Made by a program: the position numbers and the translations under genes
In this document: positions 8,681 through 17,130 of the stretch, in pieces
How the letters are laid out: every line of letters starts with the position of its first letter
Numbering within the stretch: position 1 is the first letter of the stretch
From: Paraburkholderia acidipaludis NBRC 101816
GTDB taxonomy: Bacteria > Pseudomonadota > Gammaproteobacteria > Burkholderiales > Burkholderiaceae
Length of the DNA stretch: 64,000 bases
Assembly: GCF_000684975.1 (NCBI RefSeq)
Contig: NZ_BAXZ01000002.1
Coordinates: 248,001-312,000 of the forward strand
Reading direction: 5' to 3'
Notes under the pieces: model-generated
Database searches by the model: none
What the model was told of the DNA's origin: nothing
The model's input: only the letters and a program-made list of their open reading frames with translations

Positions 8681-9850
8681 TCATGGCTTGAGCGTGGCGA
8701 CGCCTCGGCGCGGGGTGGCCGCGCGCGAAGTCGGGTAGGCAGCGGCGTCGGGCCCGGCCGCCGCCGCTGCGGTAGCCGTAGGGGCCGCGGGAGCCGCGGA
8801 AGCGGCGGTGCGCGAATGGGTTGATGTGGTGTGCGAACGGTCGCGTTCCGTCGCGGCGCCGGGACCGGCTGCGCCTGTCGTGCTGCCGCGCACGATCAGT
8901 CGCACGGGCAGGCTGAGTTCGCTCGCGTCGGGCATCTCTTCAAGCAGCAGTTCGACGCCGCGGCGCCCGAGCGCTTCCTTGTCCACCGCGATCGTGGAGA
9001 GCGGCGGCGCCGCGTGCGCCGCGCCCGCGATGTCGTCGAAGCCGACGATCGCGATGTCCTCGGGCACGCGCAGGCCGCGCTGCTGGCAGATGCGCATGGC
9101 CGCGAGCGCGGCGGCGTCGTTGTAGGCGAACACGGCGTCGGGCGGTGCGTTGCGGGTGGCGTCGAGAAGACGCTCCATCGCGCGCGCGGCGCCGGAGTCG
9201 GGATCGAGCCCGGCGTCGATCGTCACTTCGAGCGAGGGATCGAAAAGCAGGCCCGCCTCGAAGAACGCGCGCCGGTAGCCGAGCGCGCGCTGCGCGATGC
9301 TGTAGTGCGCGAGCGATCCGCCGATGAAGGCGATGCGCCGGCGTCCCAGCTCGAAGAGATGATTCATCGCGAGCGCGGCGCCCGCGAGGTTGTCGATGTT
9401 GACCGAGCGCAGGCCCGGCGCCCACAGGTCGATCAGCACGAGCGGCCGCTTGAGCGCGACGAGCGCGGCCAGCATCTCGGGCTCGACGAAGCCCGCCACG
9501 GCGATCGCATCCGGCGCGTGCAGGCGCAGTTGCTGGACGGTGTCGTCGGCGGGGCCGGCGGTGAGCAGCGCGGGCACGATGCCGTGTTCGCGGCAGGCGT
9601 CTTCGACGCCGTGCAGGACGTGCGAGAAGAACGGGCTGGCGGCGAAGTTGTTGTGCTGGCGATGCAGCAGGAACGTGAGGCGGCGAATGCGCGGGCGCAA
9701 CTGGCCGCAGTCGTAGCCCAGCGTGCGCGCGATTTCGACGATGCGCGCGCGCGTGGCCTCCGAGAGGCCGGGCTGGTTCTTCAGGGCGCGCGAAACGGTG
9801 CCGATCGAAACATTGGCGGCCTGCGCGACGTCGCGGATGGTTGTCCCCAT
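8681..9850 (-). CDS. LacI-family transcriptional regulator
   Basis: A 389-residue regulator. Residues 1-55 form the LacI helix-turn-helix and hinge (TIRDVAQAANVSIGTVSRAL). A periplasmic-binding-protein-like sugar domain follows (DAIAVAGFVEPEML, IVGFDDI). The normal family end is near RLIVRGSTTG, about residue 323. A further ~65 residues rich in Ala, Thr, Pro and Ser then follow, a tail not needed for the fold. It is the first gene of an operon with the epimerase and sugar kinase, which it probably controls along with itself. A promoter-like pair and three dyads lie upstream (9908-10022). Confidence 0.9.
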   Translation of the reverse strand: MGTTIRDVAQAANVSIGTVSRALKNQPGLSEATRARIVEIARTLGYDCGQLRPRIRRLTFLLHRQHNNFAASPFFSHVLHGVEDACREHGIVPALLTAGPADDTVQQLRLHAPDAIAVAGFVEPEMLAALVALKRPLVLIDLWAPGLRSVNIDNLAGAALAMNHLFELGRRRIAFIGGSLAHYSIAQRALGYRRAFFEAGLLFDPSLEVTIDAGLDPDSGAARAMERLLDATRNAPPDAVFAYNDAAALAAMRICQQRGLRVPEDIAIVGFDDIAGAAHAAPPLSTIAVDKEALGRRGVELLLEEMPDASELSLPVRLIVRGSTTGAAGPGAATERDRSHTTSTHSRTAASAAPAAPTATAAAAAGPDAAAYPTSRAATPRRGVATLKP

Positions 9851-9907
9851 GACTCCTGTTGGCGGCGGCTCGTGGGAGGCTGTCCCGGTATGGTCAGATG
9901 TGGGGCG

Positions 9908-9935
9908 ATTGTATAGTAAAAATGCCGGGAAACAA
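9908..9935 (-). promoter_or_regulatory. Candidate sigma-70 promoter of the lacI operon
   Basis: Read on the minus strand: TTGTTT (9935-9930), a 16-base spacer, TACAAT (9913-9908). The predicted transcript would start near 9901 and give a ~50-base leader before the ATG at 9850. The -10 differs from consensus by one base. Confidence 0.45.
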
Positions 9936-9954
9936 CCGCGCGAAGCGCTCGAAA

Positions 9955-10022
9955 CATACGGTAGATACCCGTATGCAGGCGAATGGACGTAAATTTACAT
10001 GTTTAGTAAAACAAGCTAAACA
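9955..10022. promoter_or_regulatory. Three candidate operators between lacI-type gene and DUF3309 gene
   Basis: Three dyads stand in 68 bases: CATACGG/CCGTATG with a 7-base centre (9955-9975); the perfect 10-mer GTAAATTTAC (9989-9998); and TGTTTAG/CTAAACA with a 9-base centre (10000-10022). They sit just upstream of the lacI promoter candidate. One or more may bind the LacI-type protein. The others could serve the divergent gene at 10081. Confidence 0.4.
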
Positions 10023-10080
10023 GGTGGGCATGGCGGTTGCGAAAGAGCCGCCACACGGTTCGACCTTAGGGAGACACGCC

Positions 10081-10236
10081 ATGCTCAGCACCATCCTGCT
10101 CATCGTCGTGATTCTGCTGTTGATCGGGGCCTTCCCGGCCTGGCCGTATAGCCGCACGTGGGGCTACGCGCCGACTGGCACGCTCGGCGTAGTTCTGATT
10201 GTCCTGATCGTCCTGTTGCTGATGGGGACGATATGA
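10081..10236 (+). CDS. DUF3309-family small membrane peptide (51 aa)
   Basis: Starts at ATG 10081 behind GGGAGA. The peptide has two hydrophobic helices: residues 2-18 (LSTILLIVVILLLIGAF) and 36-50 (LGVVLIVLIVLLLMGTI). They are joined by a PAWPYSRTWGYAPTG loop, the pattern of the DUF3309 family of small inner-membrane proteins. Function is unknown for the family. It is monocistronic and divergent from the lacI operon, with the dyads at 9955-10022 in its upstream region. Confidence 0.85.
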   Translation: MLSTILLIVVILLLIGAFPAWPYSRTWGYAPTGTLGVVLIVLIVLLLMGTI

Positions 10237-10278
10237 GGTCGCTCGCGGCGCATGGGCCGCGCGTGCGGGACCGGACGT

Positions 10279-12117
10279 TCAGCCGGCCGCCGCGGCGCGC
10301 TCGCCGTGCTCGGGCAGGAGGGTCGCGGTTTTGTCGACGTCGATCACCACGAGGCCCGAGGCTTCCTGTTTCGCGCGCCGCTTGGCCAGCGCCGCCAGCG
10401 ACGCGATCCGTTCGCTGTTGTGCTGCGCGCCGTGGCCCGGCGCGACCTGCACGCAGCCGATCGCCATCGTCACGAAGCCGAAAAAGGCCGGGTTGCCGTG
10501 GCGGTCCTCGCCGCGAATGCCGCCCGCCTGACGGTCCGCCGGGGCGTAATAGCGCAGCGCGCCTTCGTTGAACGCTTCGATGGCGCGCACGGCGCGCTCG
10601 CGCCAGGTCTCGCTCTGGAACAGGATCAGGAAGTCGTCGCCGCCCACGTGGCCGAGGAAGTCGCGCGTCGGGTCGCAGGCGTCGGCGAGCACCGTGGCCG
10701 CGAACTTCAGCACCTCGTCGCCCTGCCAGTAGCCGTACTGATCGTTGAACGGCTTGAACTGGTTCAGATCCACATAGCACGCGTGGAAGCCCGCGTCGTG
10801 CGAGAGCAGGCGCTCGATGTGCGAGCTGATCGGAATGTTGCCGGGCAGGAAGGTGAGCGGATTCGCGTAGCGCGCGGCCTGGATGCGCACCTCGGTCACG
10901 GCGCGCACGAGGCTCTCGCCGGTGCCGAGGCCCGCGTAACGGCCGTTGTCGGTGATCACGAAGCCGTCGGCGAGATAGCGCTGGTCGTCGCTCGCGAGCA
11001 GCGTCGCCATCTGCTCGACGGTCATCGACTGCTCGATGAGCACGGGCGAGTGGTTCGCGAACTGCATACACGCCTTCTTGCCGAACAGCTCGCGATGGTA
11101 GGGCAGCGCGTAGCGGTCCATGAACGCGCGCCGGTTGATCAGCGCGACCGGCTGCTCGCCTTCGACCACCGCCACCGCATGCAGGTCGGGCAGGCGGTTG
11201 AAGAGTTCGAGCACGTCGTTGTTGGTGGCGCGGCGCGGCAGCGCGGGCGCGTGCACCATCATCTTCGCCGCGGGCGCGCCGCTTGCGTGGGCGCCGGCCG
11301 GGCGGCGCGCGTGCTCGGGGAACACGGCGATGTGGTCCGCGCGCAGCGCCTCGCGCGTTTCCTGCGCGAGCGTGCGGGCCGGCGCCATGTCGGGCCGGCC
11401 GAAGAAGAAGCCCTGGCCGCTGCCGATGCCCATGTCGCGCAAAACGATCAGGTCTGCTTCGTTTTCGATGCCTTCGGCCACGAGCCGCGCGCCGCTTGCC
11501 TGCGCGAAGTGCTGCATCGCGCGCACGGCTTCGAATTTGAGCGCGCTGTTGGCGATGTCGTGAATGAAGAAGCGGTCGATCTTCACGACGTCGGGCTGCA
11601 GGCGCACCCACAGATTCATGCTCGCGTTCGCGGTGCCGTAGTCGTCGAGCGCGAACTGGGCGCCGGCGGCGCGCAGCACGTCGACGATCCGCGTGAATTC
11701 GCCGAGATCCTCGATGGCGCTTTGCTCGGTGAGCTCGATCACCACGCGGCGGGCGTCGACCGTGCCGTCGAAGAGCGCGGGCGTTTCGCGGCCGGCGTCG
11801 GTGATCTGGCGCAGCGCGGCGGCGCTGAAGTTCAGGAACAGCTTGCCGTGGCAGCCGAGCCGCGCGAACGCCTCGATGCAGGTGCGCGCGGCGGCGTGTT
11901 CCAGCGAAGTCGTGCTGCCTTCCTCCAGCGCCTGGGCAAAGAGGGCCGCCGGCGTTTCGAGCGGCGAGCCGGCGGGACCGCGGATCAGGCCTTCGTAGCC
12001 GAGGATCGCGCCATCCTCGAAATCGACGATCGGTTGAAAGACGGCGCGCAGCTGGCGCCGGCCGATCAGACCTGCAATGCCGGGTAGGGCGGTGGGGGAG
12101 GACGCGCTGGCAGACAT
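10279..12117 (-). CDS. EAL-CBS-GGDEF cyclic-di-GMP signalling protein
   Basis: A 612-residue protein with an EAL phosphodiesterase domain (about 15-255), a CBS-pair region (about 295-430) and a GGDEF domain (about 445-595). The EAL signature reads EGL (42-44). The other catalytic residues are in place: Asn in FLNFS, Glu in VVIELTEQ, both Asp in ALDDYG, Lys in VKIDRF, Glu in VAEGIEN and Gln in GQGFFFGRP. Phosphodiesterase activity is therefore likely. The GGDEF signature is GGDDF (492-496), with Asp where Glu is usual, so cyclase activity is doubtful and the domain may sense GTP. The start used is ATG 12117; a GTG at 12147 in the same frame, after AAGG, is an alternative adding 10 residues. 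Confidence 0.88.
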   Translation of the reverse strand: MSASASSPTALPGIAGLIGRRQLRAVFQPIVDFEDGAILGYEGLIRGPAGSPLETPAALFAQALEEGSTTSLEHAAARTCIEAFARLGCHGKLFLNFSAAALRQITDAGRETPALFDGTVDARRVVIELTEQSAIEDLGEFTRIVDVLRAAGAQFALDDYGTANASMNLWVRLQPDVVKIDRFFIHDIANSALKFEAVRAMQHFAQASGARLVAEGIENEADLIVLRDMGIGSGQGFFFGRPDMAPARTLAQETREALRADHIAVFPEHARRPAGAHASGAPAAKMMVHAPALPRRATNNDVLELFNRLPDLHAVAVVEGEQPVALINRRAFMDRYALPYHRELFGKKACMQFANHSPVLIEQSMTVEQMATLLASDDQRYLADGFVITDNGRYAGLGTGESLVRAVTEVRIQAARYANPLTFLPGNIPISSHIERLLSHDAGFHACYVDLNQFKPFNDQYGYWQGDEVLKFAATVLADACDPTRDFLGHVGGDDFLILFQSETWRERAVRAIEAFNEGALRYYAPADRQAGGIRGEDRHGNPAFFGFVTMAIGCVQVAPGHGAQHNSERIASLAALAKRRAKQEASGLVVIDVDKTATLLPEHGERAAAAG

Positions 12118-12222
12118 GGGAAAGCCGTATTCAGGCGGGGACGTCACCCTTATCGGCAGCGCGCGGAAAGAATTAAGTGAATTTTTAGTGACAGGCCGGG
12201 GCGGCCGGTCTGCGGGCAGGCG

Positions 12223-13293
12223 CTACTGCCGCGCGCCCGCCTGGCGCGGGGCCGGTGCCGCGCTGCGCTGGTCCGGGCGCGGGTCGGGCCGCGACTCGTC
12301 GCCGGCGTGCGCATCGCGTTCGCGGCTCATGTCGCGCGCGCCCCAGCGTTGGGCAAGCGCCGCGCACACCATCAGCTGGATCTGGTGGAACAGCATGAGC
12401 GGCAGCACGACCGCGCCCACGGCGTTCGAGGCGAAGATCACCTTGGCCATCGGCACGCCGGCGGCGAGGCTCTTCTTCGAACCGCAGAAGATGATCGTGA
12501 TCTGGTCGGCGCGCGAGAAGCCGAGCTTCTTGCTCGTGAACATCGTGATGCCGAGCGCGAGCGCAAGCAGCACGGCATTCACGACGACAAGCCCGCCCAG
12601 CGCGGCAAGCGGAACGTGATGCCAGAGCCCTTCGTTGACGGCCTCGCTGAACGCGCCGTAGACGACGAGCAGGATCGACCCCTGATCGACGAACTTGAGC
12701 ACGCCGCGATTGCGCTCGATCCAGCCGCCGATCACGGGGCGCAGCAACTGGCCCGCGATGAACGGCACGAGCAGTTGCAGCACGATGTTCCAGACCGTGT
12801 GCCAGGCCGAGCCGCCCCCCGCGTTCTGGTTCGAGATCACGAGGCTCACGAGCGCGGGCGTGATGAAGATGCCGAGCAGGCTCGACGCCGACGCGCTGCA
12901 CACGGCGGCGGGCACGTTGCCGCGCGCGATCGACGTGAAGGCGATGGACGACTGCACGGTGGAGGGCAGCGTGCAGAGGAACAGCACGCCTGCGTAGAGG
13001 GCCGGCGTGACGAGCGGCGAAAGCACGGGCTTGAGCGCGACGCCCAGCACGGGAAAGAGGATGAAGGTGCTGGCCAGCACGAGCAGGTGCAGGCGCCAGT
13101 GGGTCGCGCCGGCGACGATCGCTTCGCGCGAGAGCTTCGCGCCGTGCAGGAAGAACAGCAGGCCGACGGCGAAATTGGTGAGCCAGTTGAAGGCGGTGGC
13201 GGCCTGGCCGTGCACCGGCAGCAGGCTCGCGAGGATCACGGTGCCGACGAGGCACAGCGTGAAGTTATCGGGCAGGAATTTCGGACGGGCCAT
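12223..13293 (-). CDS. SBF-like (bile acid:sodium symporter superfamily) transporter
   Basis: A 356-residue integral membrane protein with about ten hydrophobic segments in the layout of the SBF-like family (YfeH type). Visible family stretches are LLFFLHGAKLSREAI near the N-terminus, LCTLPSTVQSSIAFTSIARGN in the middle and IIFCGSKKSLAAGVPMAKV, the polar broken-helix motif near the ion site. The last ~40 residues are a charged tail (RERDAHAGDESRPDPRPDQ) likely facing the cytoplasm. The substrate is unknown and could be an organic anion coupled to Na+ or H+. No neighbour suggests a role. Confidence 0.88.
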   Translation of the reverse strand: MARPKFLPDNFTLCLVGTVILASLLPVHGQAATAFNWLTNFAVGLLFFLHGAKLSREAIVAGATHWRLHLLVLASTFILFPVLGVALKPVLSPLVTPALYAGVLFLCTLPSTVQSSIAFTSIARGNVPAAVCSASASSLLGIFITPALVSLVISNQNAGGGSAWHTVWNIVLQLLVPFIAGQLLRPVIGGWIERNRGVLKFVDQGSILLVVYGAFSEAVNEGLWHHVPLAALGGLVVVNAVLLALALGITMFTSKKLGFSRADQITIIFCGSKKSLAAGVPMAKVIFASNAVGAVVLPLMLFHQIQLMVCAALAQRWGARDMSRERDAHAGDESRPDPRPDQRSAAPAPRQAGARQ

Positions 13294-13809
13294 CTGACAA
13301 TCTCGGGAGCGCTTTCGCGCAGTGCGGCGCGCGGTTCTGACCGGGGCGCGCCGTTTGATCGGAGTGCCTATTGTCCTCGCAAGCCGATTGAAAAAGCAAA
13401 TTCATTTGAAGAATCGATTGATGAGCAATGCGCATGAGAGTGCCCTGCTCGATACGGGTATTGCGCGGGCGATCTGGAACCGAAACCGATGGTTCGGACC
13501 GTACCCGCATTCGTTGTACAAGCACCTAACGCGCCCGAAGTGAACCCGGAGCAAACCTGGTTCCGGATGCCCGCCGGACGGCCCTCGGAAGCCGAAAAAC
13601 CCAGCAGTAACACGGTGTTACAACCCTTCAGGCGGCCTAACACTTTTTGGCTCGACACCCATTCGAGGCACCCATAAATTACCGTCAAAGGACGCTCGGG
13701 TCCGCCGTGGTGGCAATCGTTACGCCCTGCGCAGGCGCGGGCGCCGGGATTGGCCCGCCATGGCCCGAATGGCGGGTCATGGCGCGAACGTCGGGCGGAA
13801 GATCGACTA
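13294..13809. other. Non-coding stretch of 516 bases with a perfect palindrome
   Basis: I find no convincing gene here; short open frames lack family features and ribosome-binding sites. It holds an 8-mer palindrome TTGTACAA near 13515 and the perfect 15-base dyad at 13607-13621. The base composition is a little more AT-rich than the flanks in the first 150 bases, which likely carry the promoter of the SBF-like gene. Confidence 0.6.
13607..13621. promoter_or_regulatory. Perfect palindrome GTAACAC-G-GTGTTAC
   Basis: Two 7-base arms match perfectly around a single central G. This size and symmetry fit an operator for a dimeric GntR-, TetR- or MarR-type repressor. It lies about 190 bases upstream of the Gly-rich protein gene and 310 upstream of the divergent SBF-like gene. 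No cognate regulator is adjacent. Confidence 0.4.
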
Positions 13810-14373
13810 ATGTACGTAGGGTTGTCACGAATGGGACAGTGGGTTCTGGGCGCCGGTCTATCGGTGCTCGTCGCGCTCGCCCATGCTCAACCCGGGTATG
13901 CGCCGCATGGCGGCGGCGGTTTTCAGCGCGCGCCCATGATGCGCCCGATGTCCGGGGCCGCGCGCGGCGGCTGGGGCCCGCGCAATGCGGCGCCGGCGGC
14001 ACCCGCGCGCCGCGAGGCCGGCGGGCCGGCTTACGGAGGCTCGGGCGGCGGCCGGGGCGGTTATGGCGCAACCCCCACGCGCGTGGCCGACCAGGGCGGC
14101 TGGCACGGCGGCGGTGGCGGCGGCGCTGGCCGTGAGCCGGGCGAGAACGCCGGCGGCGGGTATGGCAGCGGCGGCTATCGCGGCGGTCCGATCACGCCGG
14201 TCAGCGCGCAGGCACGCGAGGTTCCGCATCCGCCGGCCGATTCGCCGGTGCGCACCGGCTCGATCCGCGAAGACGTTGCGCGCTACAACGAAGAGCGCGG
14301 CGCTTTCCGGCCATTCCCGCGCAACGCGGGCGAGGTGCCGCATCCGCCGATGCCGTCGCCCTATCGTAACTAG
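13810..14373 (+). CDS. Secreted Gly/Pro-rich protein of unknown function
   Basis: A 187-residue protein with an N-terminal signal peptide (VLGAGLSVLVALAHA, cut probably after AHA). A low-complexity body follows, dominated by Gly, Ala, Pro and Arg (runs of GGGGG and PAAPARREAGG). The C-terminus has two copies of a VPHPP-type motif (AREVPHPPADSP and AGEVPHPPMPSP). The start used is ATG 13810 after GGAAGA; ATG 13831 is a possible alternative that leaves a shorter signal peptide. Export to the periplasm or envelope is likely. No function can be given. Confidence 0.7.
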   Translation: MYVGLSRMGQWVLGAGLSVLVALAHAQPGYAPHGGGGFQRAPMMRPMSGAARGGWGPRNAAPAAPARREAGGPAYGGSGGGRGGYGATPTRVADQGGWHGGGGGGAGREPGENAGGGYGSGGYRGGPITPVSAQAREVPHPPADSPVRTGSIREDVARYNEERGAFRPFPRNAGEVPHPPMPSPYRN

Positions 14374-14862
14374 TTGCCATAACGTTCCGCCTTCTCCCTC
14401 CCTCTGCCCGGACTATTTCGGGCTTCTGATGTTCTTCACACGATTGCCGCTCCTCCGACCCCCGGTTAGGACGCCTGTCTGACGCGTGGATACCACACTT
14501 TTTTAAAAATCTCTCGTCAGACATAACGCCTCTGTCATCAAATCCCGCCTTCGATATGGCGGCGCATCATTCGGGACGCAAAAATTCGCCAGATGTCCTG
14601 CCGATGCGGCTCCCAAGCCGGATCGGAACATGGTGCGGCGCGGCGCAAGCGCACTCCGGCGACCCCGGATCAGCTTTTGAAACCCGCAAACTAATCGGAC
14701 CGATATACCGGCAATAACGCCGGATATTTTTGACCGCGGTATTGGTCCGCGAAGATGGGTCCGCCCAAGAACGGCACCGCCTGCGAACGACGAAAAACAA
14801 ACGGTTTGCGCGAGCGCCACAGCCGCCAGTCACCCCTTTTTTTGACAAAGACAGGAGAACCC
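14374..14862. other. 489-base upstream region of the porin gene
   Basis: No gene is visible. The last 170 bases are rich in dyads (see 14694-14723) and include TTGACC at 14730-14735 overlapping the palindrome ACCGCGGT, but no good -10 at standard spacing. The region probably carries the porin promoter, a long leader and control sites. Confidence 0.5.
14694..14723 (+). promoter_or_regulatory. Dyad cluster upstream of porin
   Basis: ATCGG-A-CCGAT (14694-14704) is a perfect 11-base dyad. It is followed directly by CCGGC-AATAAC-GCCGG (14708-14723), whose outer bases also partly pair. Both lie ~140-170 bases before the porin ATG. Porin genes are commonly controlled by osmotic or nutrient regulators, so operators are plausible; the regulator is not identifiable. 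Confidence 0.35.
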
Positions 14863-15969
14863 ATGAATACAGCCGTTAGCCGCGCGCTGCGCACCACCTT
14901 GAAGGCGAGCGCGCTCGCCGCCGTTCTTGCCGCTGCATCGTCGTCGGCGTTTGCGCAGTCGAGCGTCCAGTTCTACGGTCAGATCGACGAATGGGCCGGT
15001 GTGACGAAATTCCCGGGGGACAACGCGGCGGTGAACGTCGGCGGCGGCGGTATGTCGACGTCGTACTTCGGCTTCAAGGGCGATGAGGATCTGGGCGGCG
15101 GCTACAAGGCGGTCTTCGCGCTGGAAAGCTTCTTCCGCGCGCAGAACGGCCAGGACGGCCGCTTCGCGGGCGACACGTTCTTCGCCCGCAACGCATACGT
15201 CGGCCTCGAGTCGCCATACGGCACGTTCACGGCAGGCCGCCTCACGACGCAGCTCTTCGTTTCGACGATTCTGTTCAACCCCTTCATCGATTCGTACACC
15301 TTCTCGCCGATGGTGTACCACACGTACCTCGGCCTTTCGACGTTCCCGACCTACACGACCGACCAGGGCGCGATTGGCGATTCGGGCTGGAACAACGCGG
15401 TCCAGTACTCCACGCCCGACATCAACGGCTTCACGGGTTCGGTGATGTACGCGCTCGGCGATCAGGCCGGCGAGAACGGCGCGAAGAAGTGGAGCGTGCA
15501 GGCTCTGTACTTCCACGGCCCGTTCGCGGCAACGGCCGTCTACCAGTACGTGAACTTCAACGACAGCCCGGGCGACATCAGCAGCATTCCCATCGACGCG
15601 AGCGGCACGCTCTTGACCACGGGCCTGAAGAGCCAGGGCGTCGGGCAGCTCGGCCTCACGTATGACCTGAAGTATGTGAAGTTCTACGGTCAGTACATGT
15701 ACACGTCGAACTGGGAGCAACTGGGAAGCTGGCACGTAAACACGGCGCAGGGCGGCGTCACGGTACCGGCAGGACCGGGCACGATCATGGCGTCGTATGC
15801 GTACTCGCGCGACACGGGCGGCCTCGACCAGACGCGCCAGACGGCGGCCATCGGCTACGACTACCCGCTCTCGAAGCGCACCGACCTCTATGCGGCCTAT
15901 ATGTACGACCACTTCGACAACATGTCGTCGGGCATGACCTACGGCGCCGGCATTCGCGCGAAGTTCTAA
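14863..15969 (+). CDS. Outer-membrane porin (Gram-negative general porin, Burkholderiales type)
   Basis: A 368-residue precursor with a ~26-residue signal peptide ending AFAQ. The mature chain starts SSVQFYGQIDEW, the usual first strand of beta-proteobacterial trimeric porins. The sequence alternates polar and hydrophobic residues as expected for a 16-strand barrel, has a GRLTTQLF constriction-loop region, and ends with the C-terminal Phe (GAGIRAKF) needed for BAM-dependent insertion. The start is ATG 14863 behind AGGAG. A strong terminator follows at 15997, so the gene is monocistronic. It allows diffusion of small hydrophilic solutes; specificity is unknown. Confidence 0.93.
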   Translation: MNTAVSRALRTTLKASALAAVLAAASSSAFAQSSVQFYGQIDEWAGVTKFPGDNAAVNVGGGGMSTSYFGFKGDEDLGGGYKAVFALESFFRAQNGQDGRFAGDTFFARNAYVGLESPYGTFTAGRLTTQLFVSTILFNPFIDSYTFSPMVYHTYLGLSTFPTYTTDQGAIGDSGWNNAVQYSTPDINGFTGSVMYALGDQAGENGAKKWSVQALYFHGPFAATAVYQYVNFNDSPGDISSIPIDASGTLLTTGLKSQGVGQLGLTYDLKYVKFYGQYMYTSNWEQLGSWHVNTAQGGVTVPAGPGTIMASYAYSRDTGGLDQTRQTAAIGYDYPLSKRTDLYAAYMYDHFDNMSSGMTYGAGIRAKF

Positions 15970-15996
15970 GCCGCGTCTCCGGGTCTCTGGCATGCG

Positions 15997-16032
15997 CCCC
16001 GCGCTGTTCGCAGCGCGGGGTTTTGTTTTTTT
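15997..16032 (+). terminator. Rho-independent terminator of the porin gene
   Basis: CCCCGCGCT / AGCGCGGGG form a perfect 9-bp stem with a GTTCGC loop, followed by TTTTGTTTTTTT. It lies 28 bases after the porin stop codon. Confidence 0.9.
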
Positions 16033-16151
16033 AGGGGAGCAAAACGCGGGCGGGTTTGCATACCGGGAATTGATAAAGCGCGCACAATGGCGGCGATTGA
16101 TTCCTCCTGTTTTCCGATGCTGATCCTCATTGACCCCCAACGGCGCACGCG

Positions 16152-17087
16152 ATGGATACCCTCGTCAGCATGAACGTGTTCCGCCAGGTGGTGGAGGCGG
16201 GCAGCTTCGTCGCGGCTGCCGAACGCATGAACATGTCGGCGGCGATGGCGAGCAAGCACGTCGCGCATCTGGAACAACAGCTCGGCGCGCGGCTCCTGAA
16301 CCGCACCACGCGCCGCGTCGCGCCCACCGAAGCGGGCCGCGAATACTACGAGCGTCTCGCGCAGGCGCTCACCGAACTCGACGAAGCCGGCCAGGCCGTG
16401 GGCGCCGCGAGCGTGGTCCCGCAGGGGCGGCTGCGCGTGTCGTCGCTCACCGCGTTCGGGCTGCGGCACGTGATGGGCGCGGTGGCCGACTATGCGGCCG
16501 GTTATCCGCAAGTCACCGTCGATATCACGCTTTCCGACCGGGTGGTCGAGCTGATCGACGAGGGCTTCGATGTGGCGATCCGCGCCTCGCCCTCGGGGCT
16601 CAAGTCGTCGTCGCTGATCGCGCGGCCGCTCGCCACCGCGCATATCGTGCTGTGCGCGTCGCCCGATTATCTGCGCCGCCACGGCGTGCCGAAGACGGTC
16701 GCCGACCTTGCGCGCCATCACTTCGTGCATTACGCGGGGGCCTCGGCGCAGGAGCTTGCGCCGTTCGCCGAAGGCGGCGTGCGGCCGAAGCCGGCCGGCA
16801 ACCTGATCGTCAATCATCTGGAAGCCCTGCGCGTGGTCGTGCTGCAGGGTGGCGGGCTGTCGATGCTCGGCACCGAAGTGATCGGCGACGATATCGCCGA
16901 GGGCCGTCTCGTGCCGCTGCTCGTCGACGCGCTGCCCTTGCGCGAGCTGCCGATCTACGCCGTGTATGCCAGCCGGCGGCATCTGTCCGCGAAGGTGCGT
17001 TCGTTCGTCGACTTTCTTGCGCAGCGCTTCGCGGACCGCGCGCTGTGGCCCGGCGTCGAGGCGATCCGCGCAGCGGCCGCCTCGTAG
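16152..17087 (+). CDS. LysR-family transcriptional regulator
   Basis: A 311-residue LysR-type regulator. The N-terminal winged helix-turn-helix is at residues 1-60 (MNVFRQVVEAGSFVAAAERM, then LNRTTRRVAPTEAG), followed by the two-lobed effector-binding domain. The sequence is most like the CrgA/DmlR branch, by the NRTTRR motif and the DVAIRAS motif in the ligand domain. The nearest target by position would be the nitronate monooxygenase gene, but that gene is convergent (ends at 17131), so no divergent target is evident. Start ATG 16152. Confidence 0.9.
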   Translation: MDTLVSMNVFRQVVEAGSFVAAAERMNMSAAMASKHVAHLEQQLGARLLNRTTRRVAPTEAGREYYERLAQALTELDEAGQAVGAASVVPQGRLRVSSLTAFGLRHVMGAVADYAAGYPQVTVDITLSDRVVELIDEGFDVAIRASPSGLKSSSLIARPLATAHIVLCASPDYLRRHGVPKTVADLARHHFVHYAGASAQELAPFAEGGVRPKPAGNLIVNHLEALRVVVLQGGGLSMLGTEVIGDDIAEGRLVPLLVDALPLRELPIYAVYASRRHLSAKVRSFVDFLAQRFADRALWPGVEAIRAAAAS

Positions 17088-17130
17088 GCGGCGCGGCAAC
17101 ACTGCTGCGTGTGCTACGGCGCGGACCGCT

